Source of the DNA: Sulfuricurvum sp.
Lineage (GTDB): Bacteria; Campylobacterota; Campylobacteria; Campylobacterales; Sulfurimonadaceae
Length of the DNA stretch: 64,000 nt
Reading direction: 5' to 3'
Assembly: GCF_030691015.1 (NCBI RefSeq)
Contig: NZ_JAUYFF010000010.1
Location: 1-64,000 of the forward strand
Translations under genes and position numbers: made by a program
Shown here: positions 38,925 through 48,320 of the stretch, piece by piece
Numbering within the stretch: the first letter of the stretch is position 1
Layout: the number at the start of each line of letters is the position of its first letter
Notes under the pieces: generated by a model
Told to the model about the DNA's origin: nothing
Seen by the model: the letters and a program-made list of their open reading frames with translations, nothing else
The model's database searches: none

Positions 38925-39878
38925 ATGTCTTCTCCTCTAGTAAGTATTTTGATACCCGCATTTAACCGTGAAAAATATATTGCGGATACCCTTCAATCAG
39001 CTCTTCATCAAACCTATCAAAATCTTGAGATTATTGTTGTAGACAATCACAGTTCGGATAACACTTGGATGATACTCAAAGAGTTATCCGAAAATGATCA
39101 TCGTATTAAAATATTTCAGAATTCTGAAAACATCGGTCCAATGAGAAACTGGAAACGCTGTATTGATGAAGCATCAGGTGAATACGGGAAAATTTTATGG
39201 TCCGATGATCTCATTGACCCTGAATTCATCACAAAAACTCTTCCCTTCTTACTTGATAATCCTGATGTAGGGTTTGCTTATTCCGGTGTCGAAGTTTTTG
39301 ACGAAGAAAACGATATACGTAGCAATGCAGGGTACATCGGTGAATCTGGACTCTATCCATCAGAAGAATATATCCATAGTATCATTATCGGAAAAGATTA
39401 TCCACTCTCACCCGGATGCGCCATCTTTCGTATGAAAGATTTACGCACTAATATGCTTTTAGATATCCCCAATAAAGTAGGTAGCGATTTCAGTATGCTG
39501 GCCATAGGAAATGATCTATTGATATTTTTATTAACTGCGACCCATTATAAATACTTTGCTTTTGTCAATCAAAAACTCTCATTTTTTAGAGTTCATAGTG
39601 ATTCGATCAGTATAGCTTCCAATAATGCGAAACTTGTCTTTCATTACGATATTGCAAAAGCATATTTTTTGGAAAATTACTACAATGACATTAAGTTGAT
39701 CAAGAAATTAAACGTCTTACTTTACAAACATCTCTCACGCTACAAAGGATACAGTGATAAATTTACACGGATAAATGATTTTTACATGCATAATCGCTGT
39801 TTTAGTGCCGATTTGGGTTATCAACTTGAACGTTTCGGCATTCGATTACGAAAAACCCTTAAAAAGATACTACGATAG
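38925..39878 (+). CDS. Family 2 glycosyltransferase
   Basis: LVSILIPAFNREKYIADTLQSALHQTYQNLEIIVVDNHSSD, WSDDLID. Confidence 0.85.
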   Translation: MSSPLVSILIPAFNREKYIADTLQSALHQTYQNLEIIVVDNHSSDNTWMILKELSENDHRIKIFQNSENIGPMRNWKRCIDEASGEYGKILWSDDLIDPEFITKTLPFLLDNPDVGFAYSGVEVFDEENDIRSNAGYIGESGLYPSEEYIHSIIIGKDYPLSPGCAIFRMKDLRTNMLLDIPNKVGSDFSMLAIGNDLLIFLLTATHYKYFAFVNQKLSFFRVHSDSISIASNNAKLVFHYDIAKAYFLENYYNDIKLIKKLNVLLYKHLSRYKGYSDKFTRINDFYMHNRCFSADLGYQLERFGIRLRKTLKKILR

Positions 39879-39894
39879 CGACATTCTCAACATA

Positions 39895-40872
39895 TTATTT
39901 TTTAAAAAATGCGGCTATTTTTTGAATCTTTTTTTGCTTACGAGCCAAATATCTTTTTAATCTTATTTTTAACGAATAGTGATACTGAGCCAGTATAAAA
40001 TTTTTCTTCGGTGATTCAACATAGTGCTCTTTTACAAAATTTGCTACAAAAGGAAAAAGATTATATTTATCTAACAAAAGTTCTCTTGCTTGCGTGATAG
40101 CTTCAATTCTTTTTTCCCATTCATTATTCTCTATTGCCTCGCGCATCGTTTGAAGTGCTTTTAGAGGATCGTTAATGTCAATCCAAATGTAAGAATCTTC
40201 AGGAAAATAATGATCTATATTGGTGCATCCAAAATAGAATGGAAGCGCATATCCCAAATACACATCACTGATTTTTTCGGTCCAATAATCGTCTATATCA
40301 TTGTTTTCTATGACGATACTGTACTTATATGGAGCTACGCCATCCCATTTATCCTCGATAAACTGCGTCCCTTTACCGTAAAAATCAATTCCTAATTCAT
40401 TATGTTCTTTTAGATAATCAATAAAAGCAACTCGCTTTTTATGTCCGGGCCAACGTGTTAAATTGCTAGCAATACACGAAATAACGCGATCTTTTGCCAT
40501 CGGATGGGTAATGGCTTTAAGTTCATCATATGTTTTACAAACATACCAATGCAACGCACCGTGTGAGGGAATAATCTGTGTTCTTTGCGGCATAGGATTA
40601 GGGGTATGATTACTCAGTACATAATGATATTTTTCAAGCTGATCATTCATCCAATCCGTATCACCATGATGATAGGGCTCTTGCATAATCGCCATAATAT
40701 TTTCAGGTGAACATTTTACTTTGACATTTTTTTTAGGAGTATTAAGTACTACGACAAAATCACATTCTTTGACTTTCTCTTCCGTAAATTCAACATCGCC
40801 CCAGCGCATACTTCTCGCCGGTGAATAATCCCGATAGCTATCTTTATAGTTCTTTACGATCTGTACTAACAT
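39895..40872 (-). CDS. GT10-like (alpha-1,3-fucosyltransferase C-terminal family) glycosyltransferase
   Basis: LGIDFYGKGTQFIEDKWDGVAPYKYSIVIENNDIDDYWTEKISDVYLGYALPFYFGCTNIDHYFPEDSYIWID is the GT10 signature region. Confidence 0.8.
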   Translation of the reverse strand: MLVQIVKNYKDSYRDYSPARSMRWGDVEFTEEKVKECDFVVVLNTPKKNVKVKCSPENIMAIMQEPYHHGDTDWMNDQLEKYHYVLSNHTPNPMPQRTQIIPSHGALHWYVCKTYDELKAITHPMAKDRVISCIASNLTRWPGHKKRVAFIDYLKEHNELGIDFYGKGTQFIEDKWDGVAPYKYSIVIENNDIDDYWTEKISDVYLGYALPFYFGCTNIDHYFPEDSYIWIDINDPLKALQTMREAIENNEWEKRIEAITQARELLLDKYNLFPFVANFVKEHYVESPKKNFILAQYHYSLKIRLKRYLARKQKKIQKIAAFFKK

Positions 40873-40881
40873 CGATTTCCC

Positions 40882-41706
40882 TTACAACTTCTCAATGCCA
40901 TTGACACATCGCAGTTGATTTATTTTCTGCTTTGCCAGCATCTCCGCATAATTCTTATCGTGCTGCGGCTTACGATCAATTCTATCATGATTTAAATGAA
41001 GTAAATTAGCAGCATATTTACACGATTTGTTATATACGCCAATAGCGTTTAAGCGCCATTCAATATCGACATCATCCGCTATATCTCCGGTAGGATATCC
41101 TTCATCGAAACCATTTATTTCAACCATTTTACTTTTATACACTGAAAAATTACATCCAACTAAACGTATATTGCGATTAAAAAGCTCAAATAAAAACTTT
41201 GGAATAAAAGACCATGATAAGATATCTAACCCTTGCTCAATATGACGCGATCCATCTTGTTTTAGCTTCGAGTAATTTCGAAAATAATTCGCTTCGATCT
41301 CTCCAACATTTATCTCTCTATTTCTCAATGCGAAACTGATCATATCCCCTAAATTAACACGTCGTCCGCAAACTACCCGATTCTTTTCACTCAATGAAAC
41401 ATGGTTTTTTACAAATGTGCTATAAGGCAAACAATCCCCATCAAAGAATATAAGATAATCCCCTTCTGATGCCTTTATTGCTTGATTTAATACCCTTGTT
41501 TTTCTCCACCCTTTGTCTTCTTGAAACACGTGTTTTAAATCAAACGAGGGATGGTATCCATCAATGTATTCTCTTACCTCAGTAGAGTTATCATCTTCAG
41601 CTATGATGACTTCAAAATCTTTATATGTCTGTTGCTCTAATGCATTAAGAATCAGCTTTAATGCATCTGTATCTTTGTAGGTTGGAACGATTACTGAAAC
41701 TTTCAT
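40882..41706 (-). CDS. Family 2 glycosyltransferase with galactosyltransferase-like C-terminal region
   Basis: KVSVIVPTYKDTDALKLILNALEQQTYKDFEVIIAEDD, FFDGDCLPY, GCNFSVYKSKMVEINGFDEGYPTGDIADDVDIEWRL. Confidence 0.85.
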   Translation of the reverse strand: MKVSVIVPTYKDTDALKLILNALEQQTYKDFEVIIAEDDNSTEVREYIDGYHPSFDLKHVFQEDKGWRKTRVLNQAIKASEGDYLIFFDGDCLPYSTFVKNHVSLSEKNRVVCGRRVNLGDMISFALRNREINVGEIEANYFRNYSKLKQDGSRHIEQGLDILSWSFIPKFLFELFNRNIRLVGCNFSVYKSKMVEINGFDEGYPTGDIADDVDIEWRLNAIGVYNKSCKYAANLLHLNHDRIDRKPQHDKNYAEMLAKQKINQLRCVNGIEKL

Positions 41707-42725
41707 TCATTTATACCCAGCGTTCGAATATGCTCAACACTTTGTTCAAAAACCATTTCTATACTCGGGATCGTAGCATTAGGGGTAAATATCGCTTCAT
41801 GCAGTCCGTCTCTTGGCCAATAGCGAAAGGCACCCGTCGCAAAAAATATCCCTACCGTCGGTGTATTTACAACTATTGCCATATTTCTGACTCCGGTATC
41901 ATTAGCGACTACCATCGTTGCTTTCCCAAGATATTCATACACTTTGTCAAGCCCAAGCAATTCTTGTTTTTGGACATTTAGACAATCTTTGAGTGCATCG
42001 ATCATATCATCGACTTTCTCATCCGGTTTAACACCATCCATAAGTATATGGGTCATTTTTGGAAATTGTTTCGACATTTTTCGTACTAACTCGATAAAAT
42101 GATCTTTTGGCCAACACTTATGTTGCGTTGAAGCACTTGTGAAATAACAGATATATGGGTTTATTGTATCTCTTACATAACTAGGTAATGCATATTGCAA
42201 AGGGTGTTTGCTTCTTGCACCAAAAACATTAGCAAAATGGAGTAAGTTTTCAGTCTCCAACAGAAAATCGGAACGCTCCAACACAATATCTAAGAAGAGT
42301 TTACGATATTCGCGATAGGGAAAACCCATTTTTAACTTAGCTTTATTAAGTATCATCGTCCACATGGATAATGCATCATCTGCCATATCCATTATAATAT
42401 CATGCTCACCCAACGCTTTCATCTGCTTAATGCGTTCAAAAAACGATGTCTTCTTACCTTCTATTTTTTTATAAACAATATGTACATTGTCCACCAAATC
42501 AATCGGTGCACCATATTGATAATGATCGACCAAACTTAATGTGAGAGAGGCATTTGGGAAAATTTCACGAAGTTCAAGTAAAAGCGGCCGTAATATGACT
42601 AAGTCCCCAATAGCACCGTGACGCATTATTGCAATACTTCGCACACTTTCATGGGTCATTTGCTCAGCTGTTTGGCGTGCTTTTTTTGATGAATATCCGC
42701 CTTTTTCACGTGCCCATAGATACAT
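41703..42725 (-). CDS. GT9 heptosyltransferase-like protein
   Basis: IAIMRHGAIGDLVILRPLLLELREIFPNASLTL, ANDTGVRNMAIVVNTPTVGIF. Confidence 0.8.
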   Translation of the reverse strand: MYLWAREKGGYSSKKARQTAEQMTHESVRSIAIMRHGAIGDLVILRPLLLELREIFPNASLTLSLVDHYQYGAPIDLVDNVHIVYKKIEGKKTSFFERIKQMKALGEHDIIMDMADDALSMWTMILNKAKLKMGFPYREYRKLFLDIVLERSDFLLETENLLHFANVFGARSKHPLQYALPSYVRDTINPYICYFTSASTQHKCWPKDHFIELVRKMSKQFPKMTHILMDGVKPDEKVDDMIDALKDCLNVQKQELLGLDKVYEYLGKATMVVANDTGVRNMAIVVNTPTVGIFFATGAFRYWPRDGLHEAIFTPNATIPSIEMVFEQSVEHIRTLGINE

Positions 42726-42729
42726 TTTT

Positions 42730-43788
42730 TTACTCCCTCTCCAATAAATCAGCTAGTTTTGCAAACTGCTTTTGACTTTCAAATTTTTCAAGTGCTTTGA
42801 CTTTTCCAGCTGCCGCCAGAGTCTCTTTTTTATTTTCAACTTTACACAACGATTCGAGTTTTAGTGTTAAATCTGCTAAATCGTTGGTTTGAAACAATAA
42901 TCCGTTTATACTATCATCAATAATTTCCAGCGGTCCGCCGCTGTCACTGGCTACGACACAGATGCCGCACATCATTGCCTCAATCACAACCAATCCGAAT
43001 GTCTCATTTTTTGTAGCCAAAACCAGTGCATCGCACAATTGCATATATTTTTGGGCTTCTTGCGTAAATCCGGTAAAAACTGCATAGTCGGAATAGTGTT
43101 CTTGTAATGCTTCAAGATATTTTTGATCCATAGCGTGCCCGACCACCAAAGCTTTTGAAGCGATACCCTTATTATTCAATTTTTTAACCGCTTCCAGGAC
43201 AAGATGCTGCCCTTTCGCCTCTTCGATACGTCCTACAATCCCAACAACGAACTCATTTCCAAGACCCGTTTTTTGACGAAAATCTTCTTTTTCTTTGGAG
43301 CTCAAAATTTGCGGTATCTCTGCTCCCATATAGAGAACTTCGACCTTAGGACGAATATCGGCGGGAATAAATTTTTCAATCTGTTCTTTTACCTGATGGG
43401 TCACGGCAAGCATCATATTGATGTTTTTATACACAAAACGGTGATAGAAATCATCTTTAAAACGGGTCATTCGCATATTGCGAGTTTGAACCAGTTTCGG
43501 TTTTTTACGGCTAAAAAATTTTGCTAGAACAGCTATCGGAATATCTTTTGTCCAGTGCAAATGAAGTACATCGATATCGTTTTCATCGATAAGACGAGCC
43601 AGTTTTATAAAACTGTAACGACCGATTTTAGAATAGTGAACATCGGTATTTTGATAATACGATTCAAGTTTTCCGTTCTCATTAATAACACTGTACGCAT
43701 TAAGAAAGTGTGACGCCCGAACCATATAAAGTTCAAGGCCTCCCAAATCAGGAGAAAGGCACAATTCCAAAATATTTTTAGACTTCAT
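42730..43788 (-). CDS. Group 1 glycosyltransferase
   Basis: ILELCLSPDLGGLELYMVRAS, VGIVGRIEEAKGQHLVLEAV, ATKNETFGLVVIEAMMCGICVVASDSGG. Confidence 0.88.
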   Translation of the reverse strand: MKSKNILELCLSPDLGGLELYMVRASHFLNAYSVINENGKLESYYQNTDVHYSKIGRYSFIKLARLIDENDIDVLHLHWTKDIPIAVLAKFFSRKKPKLVQTRNMRMTRFKDDFYHRFVYKNINMMLAVTHQVKEQIEKFIPADIRPKVEVLYMGAEIPQILSSKEKEDFRQKTGLGNEFVVGIVGRIEEAKGQHLVLEAVKKLNNKGIASKALVVGHAMDQKYLEALQEHYSDYAVFTGFTQEAQKYMQLCDALVLATKNETFGLVVIEAMMCGICVVASDSGGPLEIIDDSINGLLFQTNDLADLTLKLESLCKVENKKETLAAAGKVKALEKFESQKQFAKLADLLERE

Positions 43789-43791
43789 AAT

Positions 43792-45114
43792 TCATACTCC
43801 GATTTGAATATACTCAAATCTGAATTCATCCATCCGCTCTTTGTTAAACTGATTGCGTCCGTCGAAGAAAATAGCCGACTTAAGGAGCTTTCTCATCTCA
43901 TCAAAATCGGGACTTCTAAATTCTTGCCATTCTGTCACTAAAATCACAGCATCTGCATCTTTTAGCGCATCGTATTTGCTATCAACATAGCTTACATTAG
44001 CATTGCCCTTGAGATAAAAATGTTCCGCTTCATGGCGTGCTTTCGGATCATAGGCAACGATTTTTGCGCCCTTTGCAGTGAGGTCGTTGATAATCGTAAT
44101 CGCACTTGCTTCACGCATATCATCGGTTTCAGGTTTAAACGCCAATCCCCACACGGCAAACGTTTTTCCTTCGAGATTTTGCCCGAAACGGTTCAATACT
44201 TTTTGAGAGATAACGTGTTTTTGATCGTAGTTGACCGCTTCGACCGCATCCAAAATTCTTGGAGTGTAGCCGAAATCTTTCGCCGTTTTTGCTAAGGCTT
44301 GAACGTCTTTAGGAAAACAGCTTCCGCCGTATCCGCATCCCGGATAGATAAAGCTGTATCCGATACGGCTGTCGCTTCCGATCCCATTACGTACTTTGTT
44401 AATGTCAGCACCGACTCGCTCACAGATATTTGACATTTCGTTCATAAAACTGATTTTGGTGGCGAGCATAGCATTGGCGGCGTATTTGGTCATCTCAGCA
44501 CTTTTAATATCCATTCCGATAAAGCGGTCATGATTTTTCATAAACGGTTCATACAAATCGTGCATAATCTTCATCGCTTTTTCACTGTCAGCACCGATCA
44601 CGACACGGTCAGGATGCATAAAGTCTTTGATGGCCGCACCCTCTTTTAAAAATTCGGGATTAGAGACGATATCAAAAGTCAGATCGCTTCCACGTGCATC
44701 GAGTTCAGCTTGAATTGCCGCACGTACTTTCTCCGCAGTACCGACCGGAACCGTTGATTTATCAACGACCACCATATAATGCTGCATATATTGTCCGATA
44801 CTTTTGGCAACAGCAAGAACGTACTGTAAATCAGCACTTCCGTCTTCCCCCATAGGGGTACCGACTGCAATAAAGCTGATCGTCGTATTGGCGATACTCT
44901 CAGCGATATTGGTGGTAAATTTTAGTGTCCCCTTGGAATAGTTCTCAAAAACCAACTCTTCCAAGCCGGGTTCATAAATCGGAATGATTCCTTGAATAAG
45001 TTTATCGATTTTATTCTGATCGATATCCACACACGTTACACTGTTTCCCATTTGGGCGAAACAGGTTCCGCTCACTAATCCAACATATCCCGTTCCGATA
45101 ACCGATATTTTCAT
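43792..45114 (-). CDS. ugd: UDP-glucose 6-dehydrogenase
   Basis: KISVIGTGYVGLVSGTCFAQMGNSVTCVDID, PGCGYGGSCFPKDVQAL, GLAFKPETDDMREA. Confidence 0.93.
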   Translation of the reverse strand: MKISVIGTGYVGLVSGTCFAQMGNSVTCVDIDQNKIDKLIQGIIPIYEPGLEELVFENYSKGTLKFTTNIAESIANTTISFIAVGTPMGEDGSADLQYVLAVAKSIGQYMQHYMVVVDKSTVPVGTAEKVRAAIQAELDARGSDLTFDIVSNPEFLKEGAAIKDFMHPDRVVIGADSEKAMKIMHDLYEPFMKNHDRFIGMDIKSAEMTKYAANAMLATKISFMNEMSNICERVGADINKVRNGIGSDSRIGYSFIYPGCGYGGSCFPKDVQALAKTAKDFGYTPRILDAVEAVNYDQKHVISQKVLNRFGQNLEGKTFAVWGLAFKPETDDMREASAITIINDLTAKGAKIVAYDPKARHEAEHFYLKGNANVSYVDSKYDALKDADAVILVTEWQEFRSPDFDEMRKLLKSAIFFDGRNQFNKERMDEFRFEYIQIGV

Positions 45115-45150
45115 TTAAAAATGCCCTTATTCCCTTGCTTTATTCATTAG

Positions 45151-45181
45151 ATTTTATCCAAATCGCTCTTAAATCGCTCTT
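45151..45181 (-). promoter_or_regulatory. Candidate ugd promoter: TAAAAT -10-like box preceded by tandem 11-bp direct repeat (AAGAGCGATTT x2)
   Basis: + strand attttatcca then AAATCGCTCTT repeated exactly at 45160-45170 and 45171-45181. Confidence 0.45.
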
Positions 45182-45979
45182 CTATAGCGTTTTCTTCTTT
45201 TGCGCCATATTCATCTCGTACAATTTAATGTATTTATAAAAATTAGTCACCATATGAGAAAATGCGATTATAAGCCCCATATATCCGTCCAAAAAGCCTC
45301 GTCGGAGAATATAGGTTCGGAAAAAAGAGTAATGTCCGCTAAAAAACGCTTTTATGGGAGAAGAACTTTTTTTACCGACATTATCCTCAGCGAACAGAGT
45401 AGAGTAGCGGTCGGCTTTGAGGATAAATTCTGAAATACTCTGGTAGGGGTAATGACTAAAACTGTGGGAAAGCTTTTGTATACTCACTCCATTGGTAAGA
45501 ATATGTTCATGTACCGCTTTATCGCTGTAACGAGTTGTTGTACGGTTATAGATACGGACGATTTCATCCGCCCCCCAGCAATGGGCTATTTCTGTCGATT
45601 TATAAAAATTTTTACGCAAAAGAGTATACACGGTTTTGGCTTCAAGCGCTAATCCCTTAATCTCCTCAACTATTGCCGACTCGAGCACCTCATCCGCATC
45701 CAATGAAAGTATCCAATCATACTTTGCGTACTCTGCAGCCGTATTTTTGGTCGGGCCGAATCCGATAAATTCCCCTTCAAATAAACGTACGTTGAGATAG
45801 GATGCAGCAATAAGAGCGGTATCATCGGTAGAGCCGTTATTGTAAAGGACAACGTCATCAAAAGTCCTCAAACTTTCCAAACAACGATGAAGTATGCTTC
45901 CACCGTTTTTAACGATTATAACAACGGAAATAGACATCTGATATTTCTTCCACTCGAAATGGTACTTACTCGAATCCAC
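45182..45979 (-). CDS. Family 2 glycosyltransferase (LPS core WaaE/KdtX-like)
   Basis: VVLYNNGSTDDTALIA, WILSLDADEVLE, YSFFRTYILRRGFLDGYMGLIIAFSHM. Confidence 0.82.
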   Translation of the reverse strand: MDSSKYHFEWKKYQMSISVVIIVKNGGSILHRCLESLRTFDDVVLYNNGSTDDTALIAASYLNVRLFEGEFIGFGPTKNTAAEYAKYDWILSLDADEVLESAIVEEIKGLALEAKTVYTLLRKNFYKSTEIAHCWGADEIVRIYNRTTTRYSDKAVHEHILTNGVSIQKLSHSFSHYPYQSISEFILKADRYSTLFAEDNVGKKSSSPIKAFFSGHYSFFRTYILRRGFLDGYMGLIIAFSHMVTNFYKYIKLYEMNMAQKKKTL

Positions 45980-45995
45980 GCTAAATTTAATATTT

Positions 45996-46745
45996 TCATT
46001 TGATTTGCTTATTCATATCGTAAAGTTTTATATATTTATAAAAATTAGTTGCCATGTGAGAAAAAGAAATGACAAGACCTGCATAACCATCCAAAAAGCC
46101 CCGTTTGAGAATATACGTGCGAAAGAAAGAATAAAGTGCATTAAAAAATGCTTTAGTCGGAGATGATTTTATTCTGCCAACATTATCGGTCGCAAAAAGG
46201 GTTGAGTAGCGATCGACTTTAATGATAAAATCGGTTATACTCATGTAGCTGTAGTGCTTCATATTGCCGGCAATAGGGAGTTTTTTCATTCCCTCGTCAA
46301 TAATATTTTCGTGAACGAAGTTATCATTGAAACGGGTAACAGTTTTATTATATAAACGGCGAATTTTTTGGTTGTTCCACCCACAGTACCGGATCAGAAT
46401 TTCTTTATAATAGGCGAGAAAATTGACAATATAAATAGTTTCTGGATCAAGCGATTCAGATTGAAGGGCCAGTAATAACTCTTCATCGACGACTTCATCA
46501 CTGTCGATAATAAGTACCCAATCATGAACCGCATAGGAGGCAGCACGGTTTTTAGTTGGTCCGAACCCGTCAAATTCACCCTCAATCAATCGGACGTTTG
46601 GATATTGTGCCGCGATGGCTTGCGTACCGTCCGTCGAACCATTATCGTATACGATAACGTCATCAAACTGTTTCAGGCTCTCCAGCGATCTTTGTATCGT
46701 TCGGGCACCGTTTTTTACAATCATTACCGCCGAAACATTCATCAC
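45996..46745 (-). CDS. Family 2 glycosyltransferase (WaaE/KdtX-like), tandem paralog
   Basis: VSAVMIVKNGARTIQRSLESLKQFDDVIVYDNGSTDGTQ, WVLIIDSDEVVDEELL, YSFFRTYILKRGFLDGYAGLVISFSHM. Confidence 0.82.
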   Translation of the reverse strand: MMNVSAVMIVKNGARTIQRSLESLKQFDDVIVYDNGSTDGTQAIAAQYPNVRLIEGEFDGFGPTKNRAASYAVHDWVLIIDSDEVVDEELLLALQSESLDPETIYIVNFLAYYKEILIRYCGWNNQKIRRLYNKTVTRFNDNFVHENIIDEGMKKLPIAGNMKHYSYMSITDFIIKVDRYSTLFATDNVGRIKSSPTKAFFNALYSFFRTYILKRGFLDGYAGLVISFSHMATNFYKYIKLYDMNKQIK

Positions 46746-47482
46746 GATCCCTTCACCATCTTAACAATCGTTTTAAACCAAAACCCGGCCTGCTTTAGCG
46801 GTCTGAACAGCGAATCAGGGGTTGAGAGAGCATCACCCTTGATCCGGTAAAGCAATCCCCCTATTCCTTCCCATGAGGAATTAAAGGCATTTCCGATTCG
46901 AAATACATACGGATAATGCTCACGTGCCAATGCTACCACCGCATTGTTATATTTTCCATAAGGGAGAACAAAAGACTCCACCCTAACCCCGAGATTTTCT
47001 TCGAGAGCTACTTTTGAGCTAAAAATTTCATTTTCCAAGTCTGCACCCTTTTCGCTCAGATTCAGATGATTCATCGAATGAGAAGCTACTACGACATGAC
47101 CACTCTGTATCATCTCTCGCAATTCCATATAGGTACAAAAAGGCGCATATGTTTTGTAATTATCCGCTTTGTATATTTCGTGATGCTTAAGAGATAACCG
47201 CCGTTCTGGGGGGATATCGGTATCCTCTAAAATATAGGCTGAGGGAACCGCGAGAAGCGCTTTAAGGTTGTATTTTTTAAGCAGCGGAAAAACGTAATGG
47301 TAAAAATCGTAGTAGGCATCATCGAATGTCAAGCAGATTGAATCCGACGTGATCGGATCTCCTGGAAACAGTGTCGTAAAATGCTCGGAAATATAGGCTA
47401 AATGTGCGCCCATCATTGTGTCACTATTGGAAAGTGGGAGATCATCACTGTTAATATGATGGTACATGATGACGCTAAACAT
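46742..47482 (-). CDS. Polysaccharide deacetylase (NodB-like)
   Basis: SVIMYHHI, ICLTFDDAYYDFYHYVFPLLKKYNLKALL, VASHSMNHLNLS. Confidence 0.85.
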   Translation of the reverse strand: MFSVIMYHHINSDDLPLSNSDTMMGAHLAYISEHFTTLFPGDPITSDSICLTFDDAYYDFYHYVFPLLKKYNLKALLAVPSAYILEDTDIPPERRLSLKHHEIYKADNYKTYAPFCTYMELREMIQSGHVVVASHSMNHLNLSEKGADLENEIFSSKVALEENLGVRVESFVLPYGKYNNAVVALAREHYPYVFRIGNAFNSSWEGIGGLLYRIKGDALSTPDSLFRPLKQAGFWFKTIVKMVKGS

Positions 47483-47552
47483 TCACATCCTCTTGAAGTG
47501 TTTCAGGAATAATAAAGTATCATACCACACCCTCACTTACTCAAAGGTCAGT

Positions 47553-48320
47553 ATGAATTTTAAATGCGATTTTCCGCCTCAATATGGCTATATACAAGAG
47601 ACATTTAAGAACATCCGATCCATTTTTTTGAAGGATGAACATAGCATCCATAAAGCACGTAATGAACTCAAAATCATTGAATTATCTGGCGTAAAAACAG
47701 TCGTTAAATCATTCAAAGTCCCCCATTTGTTCAACCGCATCGTTTATACGTTTTTTCGCAAAAGTAAAGCCTATAAATCGTATCACAATGCATTGCGTTT
47801 GGAGAAACTTGGTGTTTCAACTCCAGAGCCGATTGCCCTCATCGAATTTTTTGAATCAGAACTGTTGGCGGACAGCTATTTTATCAGCGAATTTTTCGAC
47901 TACGATTTTACGATCCGCTCCCCCCTCCTCGAACCCCTCGAAGATCGTGAATCTATTTTCACCTCTTTTGCCGCCTATACCTACGATTTACACCAAAAAG
48001 GGGTATGGCATTTGGATTACTCTCCCGGAAATATTTTGATCAAACGAACCGAGAATGGCTATCAATTCTCCATCGTCGATATTAACCGGATGGTATTTCG
48101 AGACATCTCACCACTAGAGGGGTGTGAAAACTTTAATAAGTTATGGGCATTTGATGAAGAACTGGAAATTATGGGGCGTGAATATGCACGTCTAAGCGGA
48201 TTGGATGAAGCACTCACAATCAGTGAGATGAAGCGTCATAACGATGCAAACAAGCGGACGAAAAACTTTAAAAGGAGACTCAAGAAAGTGTTGAAAGGCG
48301 ATTTTTCAACTCCTGCTTGA
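47553..48320 (+). CDS. LPS core kinase-like protein (Kdo/Waa/InaA kinase fold)
   Basis: VWHLDYSPGNILIK catalytic loop, FSIVDINRMVF (DxN/DFG-like); ATG 47553 preferred over upstream track start 47466. Confidence 0.75.
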   Translation: MNFKCDFPPQYGYIQETFKNIRSIFLKDEHSIHKARNELKIIELSGVKTVVKSFKVPHLFNRIVYTFFRKSKAYKSYHNALRLEKLGVSTPEPIALIEFFESELLADSYFISEFFDYDFTIRSPLLEPLEDRESIFTSFAAYTYDLHQKGVWHLDYSPGNILIKRTENGYQFSIVDINRMVFRDISPLEGCENFNKLWAFDEELEIMGREYARLSGLDEALTISEMKRHNDANKRTKNFKRRLKKVLKGDFSTPA

